From the NCBI GenBank assembly GCA_019635285.1, contig JAHBZS010000003.1:62001-126000 (forward strand): 64,000 nt of DNA, written 5' to 3'. This document shows, one piece after another, positions 58,724 through 64,000 of the stretch (its first letter is position 1; each line of letters begins with the position of its first letter). Source of the stretch: Rubrivivax sp. (GTDB lineage: Bacteria; Pseudomonadota; Gammaproteobacteria; Burkholderiales; Burkholderiaceae_C). Below the pieces are notes generated by a model, which was not told where the DNA came from, made no database searches, and was given only the letters and a program-made list of their open reading frames with translations. Made by a program: the position numbers and the translations under genes.

Positions 58724-59380
58724 ATGCAAGAGGCGCTTCAGAACCGTGACAAGGCGTCACGCTTGGATCGGATCCTCGCCTGCGCCGACAACGCGTTGCG
58801 CACGCTGTCCGGCGCGCACGTGGCGTCGCGTCGCTGCCCCGGCGCCGAAGCGGCGCAGGCCGGCCTGCCGTCGGCCGAGCGGCAGTTGTCGGCGGCGCTG
58901 ATGCGCGTCAATCACGTCGGCGAGATCTGCGCGCAGGCGCTGTACAACGCGCAGACCTTGTCCACCACCGACGGGCACCTGCAGCGACAGTTCGAGGCCG
59001 CCGCGAAGGAAGAATCGGACCACTTGGCGTGGACGAGGCGCCGCCTGCATGAACTCGGCGACCGCCCCAGCCTGCTCAACCCGCTGTGGTACGCGGGGGC
59101 ATTCGGTATCGGCCTGCTCGCCGGCAGCCTCGGGCCGGGCGTCAGCCTGGGCTTCGTGGCCGAGACCGAGCATCAGGTGGAGCGGCATCTGCAGAGCCAC
59201 CTGGACCGGCTGCCCGCAACCGATCACGCGTCGCGCGCCATCGTCCAGCAGATGATGGAGGACGAGGCGCGGCACGCGTCCGACGCCCTGCAGGCCGGCG
59301 GCGCCTCGTTGCCCGCACCCGTCAAGCTGGCCATGCGGCTGGCCGCCAAGATGATGACCACCACCGCGCACCATGTCTGA
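58724..59380 (+). CDS. coq7: 2-nonaprenyl-3-methyl-6-methoxy-1,4-benzoquinol hydroxylase (Coq7)
   Basis: Membrane-associated diiron hydroxylase of ubiquinone synthesis, about 218 residues. The ferritin-like diiron ligands are visible as LMRVNHVGEICAQALY, KEESDHLAW, ETEHQVERHL and MEDEARHA. The residues from LDRILACADNALRTL match the usual family start, so TTG 58763 is a real alternative to ATG 58724 or 58715. Its end overlaps the VOC gene by 8 bases. Confidence 0.92.
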   Translation: MQEALQNRDKASRLDRILACADNALRTLSGAHVASRRCPGAEAAQAGLPSAERQLSAALMRVNHVGEICAQALYNAQTLSTTDGHLQRQFEAAAKEESDHLAWTRRRLHELGDRPSLLNPLWYAGAFGIGLLAGSLGPGVSLGFVAETEHQVERHLQSHLDRLPATDHASRAIVQQMMEDEARHASDALQAGGASLPAPVKLAMRLAAKMMTTTAHHV

Positions 59381-60290
59381 AGCCACGAACCCGCGCCGCT
59401 GGCGCACCCTGCCGCCTGCACAGCCCGGGCGCCGTCTTTGCTGTGCGTCGCTGCTGGGCGGCGCGGTGGCGCTGGCGGCCGGCTGCACCAGCGTGCCGAG
59501 CCGGTCGCCCTTCAAGGGCATGGAGCTGTCCAGCACACCGCTGCTCGGCAAGTTCGTCTGGCGCGACCTCGTCACGGAGAACCCGGACGCCGCGAAGCCG
59601 TTCTACGCGGCACTGTTCGGCTGGGAGTTTGTCGAGACCCGTGCGCTCGGCGCGCCCTACACGCTGATCAAGTCGGGCGGCCAGTACATCGGCGGCATCA
59701 GCCGCACGCGCAGGCCGCAGCCCAACCAGCCCGTGTCGCAGTGGCTGAGCTTCATGTCGGTGGCCGACGTGGACCGCGCGGTGGACCGCACGCGGGTGGC
59801 GGGCGGCAGCCTGGTGGCCGGGCCGCTGGACCTGACCGCCGTCGGTCGCGGTGCGGTGGTGCTCGATCCGGAAGGTGCGCCGCTGGGCCTGCTGCGCAGC
59901 CGCATCGGCGACCCGATGGACGGCACGGAGCCGGCGCTGCACCGCTTCATGTGGACCGAACACCTCTCCCGCGATCCGCAGGCCAGCGCGGCGTTCTATG
60001 CCTCGCTGGCCGGCTTCGAGGTGCGCAAGATGGACCCGGATGGCAGGCCGTACTGGGTGCTGGTGCAAGGGCGCGAGCGCGCCGGGCTGCTGAGGAACCC
60101 GATCGCGGTGGACCGCCCGGTCTGGCTGCCCTATGTGCGCGTGGCCGACCCCGCCGCGTCCGCGGCGCGTGCGGCGCAACTGGGCGGCATGGCGCTGCTG
60201 GCACCGCGCCGCGACGTGCGCAACGGCAGCATGGCCCTCATCGCCGATCCGGCAGGCGCGATGCTCGCCTTGCAGAAGTGGCCGCTCTAA
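59373..60290 (+). CDS. VOC-superfamily lipoprotein with two glyoxalase-like modules
   Basis: Predicted lipoprotein of 305 residues. The N-terminus has RR pairs and the lipobox LAAGC (C38). Two VOC modules follow (about 57-175 and 185-303), each with the FVWRDLVTENPDAAKPFYAA- or FMWTEHLSRDPQASAAFY-type opening. Metal ligands cannot be assigned securely. Enzymatic or binding role is unknown. It overlaps coq7, so it is probably translated with it. Confidence 0.85.
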   Translation: MSEATNPRRWRTLPPAQPGRRLCCASLLGGAVALAAGCTSVPSRSPFKGMELSSTPLLGKFVWRDLVTENPDAAKPFYAALFGWEFVETRALGAPYTLIKSGGQYIGGISRTRRPQPNQPVSQWLSFMSVADVDRAVDRTRVAGGSLVAGPLDLTAVGRGAVVLDPEGAPLGLLRSRIGDPMDGTEPALHRFMWTEHLSRDPQASAAFYASLAGFEVRKMDPDGRPYWVLVQGRERAGLLRNPIAVDRPVWLPYVRVADPAASAARAAQLGGMALLAPRRDVRNGSMALIADPAGAMLALQKWPL

Positions 60291-60304
60291 GCTTCAGGGG
60301 AACG

Positions 60305-60496
60305 ATGATGCAGTCGAACACATGGCGCCGTGCCGCAGCCGCTGCGCTGCTGCTGGCCGGCGCGTTGCTCAGCAGTTGCGACGACAGCGCCAGTTCCGGC
60401 GGCGTGGGCTTCAGCGTGGGCCTGCCCACCAGCTACGGCAGCATGGAACTGGGCGTCAGCACCACCAACTGGTCCAGCGGGCCGTTCTGGAACTGA
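60305..60496 (+). CDS. Very small lipoprotein, hypothetical
   Basis: 63-residue protein with a signal peptide and lipobox LLSSC (C24), leaving a mature part of about 40 residues rich in Gly, Ser and Thr (GVGFSVGLPTSYGSMELGVS). An AGGGG lies 6 nt before the first of two ATGs. It follows the VOC gene by 14 nt. No family is recognised; the repeated aromatic/Gly pattern is suggestive of a surface peptide only. Confidence 0.65.
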   Translation: MMQSNTWRRAAAAALLLAGALLSSCDDSASSGGVGFSVGLPTSYGSMELGVSTTNWSSGPFWN

Positions 60497-60511
60497 CGCG
60501 CCGCGGCAGCG

Positions 60512-60934
60512 TCAGCTCTCGACGATCTCGAAGCCGGTGGTCATGGCCGCCGTCTTGGCCAGCATGGCACTGGCCGAGCAGTACTTCTCGTGCGACAGCT
60601 GGATGGCCCGCGCCACCGCGGCCGGCTGCAAAGCCTTGCCGCTGACCGTGAAGTGCATGTGGATGCGCGTGAACACCTTCGGGTCGGTCTGCGCGCGGTC
60701 GGCATCGATCTTCACGCTGCAGCCCGTCACCTGCTGCCGGCCGCGCTTCAGGATCAGCACCACGTCGTAGGCCGTGCAGCCGCCGGTGCCGGCCAGCACG
60801 GTCTCCATCGGGCGCGGCGCCAGGTTGCGCCCGCCCCCGTCGGGGGCACCGTCCATCGTCAACAGATGACCGCTGCCGGTTTCCGCCACGAAGGCCATGC
60901 CGGCATCCGCCTGCCAGCGCACGGTGCATTCCAT
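60512..60934 (-). CDS. OsmC/YhfA-family redox protein
   Basis: OsmC-like protein of 140 residues. The two redox cysteines are C53 (AGTGGCTAYDVVLIL) and C119 (LSHEKYCSASAML), and the N-terminal beta-strands open with MECTVRWQADAG. The YhfA-like subgroup, rather than the peroxidase Ohr, is suggested by PRPMETVLAGTGGC. The start is ATG 60934, preceded by AGGGG. Convergent with the small lipoprotein gene (15 nt). The substrate is unknown. Confidence 0.9.
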   Translation of the reverse strand: MECTVRWQADAGMAFVAETGSGHLLTMDGAPDGGGRNLAPRPMETVLAGTGGCTAYDVVLILKRGRQQVTGCSVKIDADRAQTDPKVFTRIHMHFTVSGKALQPAAVARAIQLSHEKYCSASAMLAKTAAMTTGFEIVES

Positions 60935-61068
60935 TTCTCTGATCCCCTCTAGAAGCGGCACCGTGCGCCATCGCGGCGCAGGCCCCGGTGCCGAAGGCCC
61001 GAAATTGTGCATGAGCGCACAGCGCTCTGGAGGCGCCTCTCTAAGTTCAACCCGGACGCCACACCGTC

Positions 61069-61085
61069 ATGTTGCGACGCAACAT
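61069..61085. promoter_or_regulatory. 17-bp operator-like palindrome over a -35 box
   Basis: ATGTTGCG-A-CGCAACAT is a perfect palindrome with an odd centre. It covers the TTGCGA -35 element of the promoter at 61072-61100, so a dimeric regulator bound there would block it. I do not recognise the motif. Confidence 0.6.
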
Positions 61086-61100
61086 TCCGGCTGCTAGACT
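61072..61100 (+). promoter_or_regulatory. Predicted sigma-70 promoter of the small RNA
   Basis: TTGCGA (61072-61077), 17-nt spacer, TAGACT (61095-61100). The start site is expected near 61107, in a gene-free stretch. Confidence 0.6.
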
Positions 61101-61106
61101 GTTTTC

Positions 61107-61193
61107 CGTCGGGACCTTGTTCCCTGCAGCTTGTCTCCTCCACCTTCCGAAAGGGTGGATTCGGCCCAAGGCAGCAATGCCTTGGGCCTTTTT
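61107..61193 (+). ncRNA. Candidate small RNA, or ilvA leader with attenuator
   Basis: Between the predicted start near 61107 and the terminator there is a unit of 85-90 nt with no convincing reading frame. It holds a single-stranded CU-rich stretch TCTCCTCC (61134-61141), complementary to Shine-Dalgarno sequences, a hairpin TCCACC / GGTGGA (61139-61159), and a strong intrinsic terminator. That is the architecture of trans-acting, RBS-pairing small RNAs. The alternative is a transcription-attenuated leader of the threonine ammonia-lyase gene 94 nt downstream; no Ile-rich leader peptide is seen. Confidence 0.6.
61163..61193 (+). terminator. Strong intrinsic terminator
   Basis: Perfect 11-bp stem GGCCCAAGGCA / TGCCTTGGGCC with GCAA tetraloop, followed by TTTTTCTT. 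No protein gene on this strand ends just upstream; the nearest ends at 60496 with an opposing gene in between. It therefore defines the end of the short transcript. Confidence 0.93.
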
Positions 61194-61286
61194 CTTGGCG
61201 CGGGGCTGTGGGCCAGAGCGGCTGCGGGCCCGGCCGTATCATCCGGCTCCCCCAGACGGCCCCCCAGGCCCGACACCCTGCACGCC

Positions 61287-62885
61287 TTGAAGACCGCCGC
61301 ACCGACGCCCGCCGCACCTTCCGCAGCCGCCGCAGCCCCCGAAGAGGCCAGGCCGCGCCTGGCAGGACGCCCGTCGCTGTCCGACTACCTGCAGCGCATC
61401 CTCAACGCCCGCGTCTACGACGTGGCCGTGGAAACGCCGCTGGACCCGGCCCGCAGCCTGTCGCGGCGCCTGGGCAACCACGTGCTGCTCAAGCGCGAGG
61501 ACCAGCAGTCGGTCTTCAGCTTCAAGCTGCGTGGCGCCTACAACAAGATGGCGCACCTGACGGCCGAGCAGCTCGCGCGCGGGGTGATCTGCGCCTCGGC
61601 CGGCAACCACGCCCAGGGCGTGGCGCTGAGCGCGCGCCGCATGAACTGCAAGGCGGTGATCGTCATGCCGGTGACCACGCCGCGCCTGAAGGTCGACGCG
61701 GTGCATGCGCTGGGGGCCGAGGTGGTGCTGCACGGCGACAGCTACTCCGACGCCTACCTGCACGCCCTCGACCTGGAGAAGGCGCAGGGCTACAGCTTCG
61801 TGCACCCCTTCGACGACCCCGACGTGATCGCCGGCCAGGGCACCATCGCCATGGAGATCCTGCGCCAGCACCAGGGGCCGATCGACGCGGTGTTCGTGGC
61901 CATCGGCGGCGGCGGGCTGATCTCCGGCATGGCCGCGTACATCAAGGCCGTGCGTCCGCAGATCAAGGTCATCGGCGTGCAGACCGTCGACTCCGACGCC
62001 ATGCTGCGCTCGGTGCGCGCCGGCAAGCGCGTGACGCTGTCGGATGTCGGCCTGTTCGCCGACGGCACCGCGGTCAAGCAGGTGGGCGTCGAGACCTTCC
62101 GCCTGGCGCGTGCGCTGGTCGACGACTACGTGCTCGTCGACACCGACGCCATCTGCGCCGCCATCAAGGACGTGTTCCAGGACACGCGCAGCATCCTCGA
62201 GCCGTCGGGGGCGGTCGGCGTGGCGGCCTGCAAGCAGTACGTCGAGACGCACAAGCTCAAGGGCCAGACCTTCGTCGCCATCACCAGCGGCGCGAACATG
62301 AACTTCGACCGGCTGCGCTTCGTCGCCGAGCGCGCCGAGTTCGGCGAGCAGCGCGAGGCGCTGTTCGCCGTGACCATCCCCGAAGAGCGCGGCTCGTTCA
62401 GGCGCTTCTGCGAGCTGGTGGGGCCGCGCGCCGTCACCGAATTCAACTACCGCATCAGCGACGCGCACGTCGCGCACGTGTTCGTCGGCGTGGCCATCGG
62501 CCGGCGCGACGAGGCCGAGCGCATCGCCCGCAACTTCGTGCGCCACGGCTTCCCGACGGTCAACCTCAGCGACGACGAGCTGGCCAAGGAGCACGTGCGC
62601 CACATGGTCGGCGGCCACTCCGAGCTGGCGCGCCATGAGCGGCTGTTCCGCTTCATCTTCCCGGAGCGGCCGGGCGCGCTGATGCGCTTCCTGGCGGCCA
62701 TGCACCCGGGCTGGAACATCAGCCTGTTCCACTATCGCAACCAGGGCGCCGACTATGGCCGCATCCTGGTCGGCGTCCAGGTGCCCGAGGCCGACGAAGC
62801 GGCCTTCCAGTCCTTCCTCGAGACGCTGGCCTACCCCTACGTCGAAGAGTCGGCCAACCCGGTGTACCGGCTGTTCCTGCGCTGA
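61287..62885 (+). CDS. ilvA: Threonine ammonia-lyase, biosynthetic
   Basis: First step of isoleucine synthesis, PLP-dependent deamination of threonine to 2-oxobutanoate; 532 residues from the TTG at 61287. The PLP lysine is K80 in VFSFKLRGAYNK, the phosphate loop is AIGGGGLISGMA. Two ACT-like regulatory repeats lie at the C-terminus (EQREALFAVTIPEERGSF; RHERLFRFIFPERPGAL), so isoleucine feedback control is expected. An Ala/Pro-rich 30-residue extension precedes the family start. Upstream frame is closed off by the terminator, which supports the TTG start. Confidence 0.94.
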   Translation: MKTAAPTPAAPSAAAAAPEEARPRLAGRPSLSDYLQRILNARVYDVAVETPLDPARSLSRRLGNHVLLKREDQQSVFSFKLRGAYNKMAHLTAEQLARGVICASAGNHAQGVALSARRMNCKAVIVMPVTTPRLKVDAVHALGAEVVLHGDSYSDAYLHALDLEKAQGYSFVHPFDDPDVIAGQGTIAMEILRQHQGPIDAVFVAIGGGGLISGMAAYIKAVRPQIKVIGVQTVDSDAMLRSVRAGKRVTLSDVGLFADGTAVKQVGVETFRLARALVDDYVLVDTDAICAAIKDVFQDTRSILEPSGAVGVAACKQYVETHKLKGQTFVAITSGANMNFDRLRFVAERAEFGEQREALFAVTIPEERGSFRRFCELVGPRAVTEFNYRISDAHVAHVFVGVAIGRRDEAERIARNFVRHGFPTVNLSDDELAKEHVRHMVGGHSELARHERLFRFIFPERPGALMRFLAAMHPGWNISLFHYRNQGADYGRILVGVQVPEADEAAFQSFLETLAYPYVEESANPVYRLFLR

Positions 62886-62920
62886 TCCCGGCGGTGGGCC
62901 CAAGCCCTACACTGCCACGC

Positions 62921-63991
62921 ATGCCCGCCAGCCGATCGCTCATCGCGCCGACCTCGAACCCGCTGCTCGAGCGCGCGCTCGTGGACAAGCTGGCGCGCCG
63001 CGCCGAGGCGGCCGGCAGCCTGGGCGAGCTGGTGCCGCTGGCGGTGCGGCTGGGGCTGATGCAGAACACGCTGAAGCCGCGCTTCCGCGACCCGCAGCTG
63101 GTGGTCTTCGCCGCCGACCACGGCATGGCCGTCGACGACATCGACCCGGTCTCCAGGCACCAGACCTCCGAGCAGGTGCGCCAGCTGCTGGGCGGGCAAC
63201 TGCCGCTGTCGGTGTTTGCGCGCATCCAGCACATCGGGCTGACCGTGGTCGACTGCGGCGTCGCCGACGACATCGCCGCGCACGAACGCCTGCTGATGCG
63301 CAAGATCGCCCATGGCACACGCAATGCACGCGTCACCGGTGCGATGACGCCCGAACAGGCGCATGCGGCGATGCGCGCCGGCATGGAGATCGGCGACTCG
63401 CTGCGCGGCAACATGCTCGTCTGCGCCGGCATCGGCGTGGGCTCGCACTTCAGCGCGGCGCTGGTGCTGTCGCGGCTGGCCGATGCGCCGCTGCGCGACC
63501 TGCTGGCGTCGGGGCCGGCGATGGACCCGGACACCCTCGACCGCCTGGTGGCGCTGGCGCAGGCGGTGCACACGCGCCATCGCGACCTGCATGAGCCGGT
63601 GCAACTCCTCGCCGCCTTCGGCGGCTTCGAGGTGGCGATGATGGTCGGCGTCATGCTCGTCGCGGCCAGCAAGCGCCACATGCTGATGATCGACGGCATG
63701 GCCGCCTGCGCCGCGCTGATGCTGGCGTCGCGCATTGCCTCGCCGATCACCGACTACTGCGTGTTCTGCCGCAGCCATCCGCACCGCGGACTGGACAACG
63801 CGCTGCATCTGTTTCGCGCGTCGGCCCTGCTCGAACTGGGCCTGAACAGCATGGACGGCACCGGCGCCACCCTGGCCTGGCCGCTGGTGCGCAGCGCCGC
63901 CGCGCTGCTCACCGAAGTGGCCGACGGTGAGGAGGCAGGGCCCTCCCGGCCCGCGCCGATGCCGGAGGCGCCGGCACCCAACGGCGGCTGA
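62921..63991 (+). CDS. CobT-family protein lacking catalytic glutamates
   Basis: Protein of 356 residues of the nicotinate-nucleotide:dimethylbenzimidazole phosphoribosyltransferase fold. Landmarks are VVFAADHGMAVDDIDPVS, VFARIQHIGLTVVDCGVADD, FGGFEVAMMVGVMLVAASK and SMDGTGATLAWPLV. In true CobT the catalytic base lies in EGTGAALAMP; here that Glu is Asp. The second Glu, in GELGMANTT, aligns with CAGIGVGSHF, without a Glu. So lower-ligand activation of cobamides is doubtful and the substrate unknown. It follows ilvA by 35 nt. Database transfer of the name cobT would be risky. Confidence 0.8.
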   Translation: MPASRSLIAPTSNPLLERALVDKLARRAEAAGSLGELVPLAVRLGLMQNTLKPRFRDPQLVVFAADHGMAVDDIDPVSRHQTSEQVRQLLGGQLPLSVFARIQHIGLTVVDCGVADDIAAHERLLMRKIAHGTRNARVTGAMTPEQAHAAMRAGMEIGDSLRGNMLVCAGIGVGSHFSAALVLSRLADAPLRDLLASGPAMDPDTLDRLVALAQAVHTRHRDLHEPVQLLAAFGGFEVAMMVGVMLVAASKRHMLMIDGMAACAALMLASRIASPITDYCVFCRSHPHRGLDNALHLFRASALLELGLNSMDGTGATLAWPLVRSAAALLTEVADGEEAGPSRPAPMPEAPAPNGG

Positions 63992-64000
63992 ACTCAGGCG

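Noticed and set aside
61099..61193. 4.5S (SRP) RNA or tRNA in the ilvA upstream region
   Set aside because: The conserved GGTCAGG...GGAAGCAGCC elements of SRP RNA and a tRNA cloverleaf are both absent.
61131..61286. N-terminal extension of threonine ammonia-lyase starting at 61131
   Set aside because: It would encode the terminator hairpin and low-complexity residues; the family start is downstream.
61037..61286. Isoleucine leader peptide for ilvA attenuation
   Set aside because: No short frame with clustered Ile, Val, Leu or Thr codons precedes the terminator.

Overview
The window looks like a chromosomal segment of a high-GC (roughly 69-70 %) betaproteobacterium of the order Burkholderiales, closest in style to the Rubrivivax/Leptothrix/Ideonella group. 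The pointers are the gene orders bolA/ibaG-murA-hisGDCB, pilMNOPQ-(lipoprotein)-aroK-aroB-dgt-gltBD and mlaFEDACB, a short-form HisG, a Gram-negative 16-strand-type porin ending in Phe, a PHA-granule-associated protein and CyaY/LptM/LysA together. Genus assignment is inference; there is no rRNA. Coding density is very high and most genes sit in operons with ATGA, GTGA or TGATG overlaps.

Layout. (1) 1-7.2 kb, minus strand: an ABC-2 exporter pair, an IbaG/BolA protein, murA, then hisG, hisD, hisC and the start of hisB, which runs off the left edge. (2) 7.2-15.7 kb: a TetR regulator, acyl-CoA-binding protein, PHA-system protein, a lipoprotein aminopeptidase, a stand-alone molybdopterin oxidoreductase, a cytochrome P450, an M20D amidohydrolase and an M14-like (DUF2817) peptidase. 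(3) 15.8-19.0 kb: a complete GltIJKL glutamate/aspartate ABC importer, followed by a 125-bp tandem duplication. (4) 19.3-26.9 kb: a HAD phosphatase, an Afu/Fbp-type ABC importer on the minus strand, and divergently zwf (frameshifted) and hexR, with a HexR-like operator at the zwf start. (5) 26.9-30.7 kb: the Mla phospholipid-trafficking operon. (6) 30.9-48 kb, minus strand: gltD, gltB, a transposase-like gene with lost catalytic residues, dgt, aroB, aroK, an Ig-like lipoprotein and pilQPONM. (7) 48.2-52.6 kb: PBP1A, CyaY, LptM and LysA. (8) 52.6-58.5 kb: a peptide-type ABC importer without a binding protein, a DUF3047 lipoprotein and a porin. (9) 58.7-64 kb: coq7, a VOC lipoprotein, a tiny lipoprotein, OsmC, a probable small RNA, threonine ammonia-lyase and a CobT-family protein.

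Functional themes are envelope biogenesis (MurA, Mla, LptM, PBP1A, type IV pili, porin), nitrogen and amino-acid economy (GltIJKL, GltBD, His, Lys, Ile and aromatic pathways, amidohydrolases, peptide uptake) and hexose-phosphate control (zwf-hexR next to a possible sugar-phosphate importer).

The most interesting items are an 85-90 nt small-RNA candidate with its own promoter, operator-like palindrome, CU-rich anti-Shine-Dalgarno stretch and strong terminator; a RAYT-type transposase retained as an intact frame although all its catalytic residues are gone, with an AT-rich palindrome nearby; a CobT-family protein lacking both catalytic glutamates; the HexR operator with the disrupted zwf; and a recurring promoter geometry that predicts leaderless mRNAs. 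I found no intact insertion sequence, CRISPR array, tRNA, rRNA or prophage.
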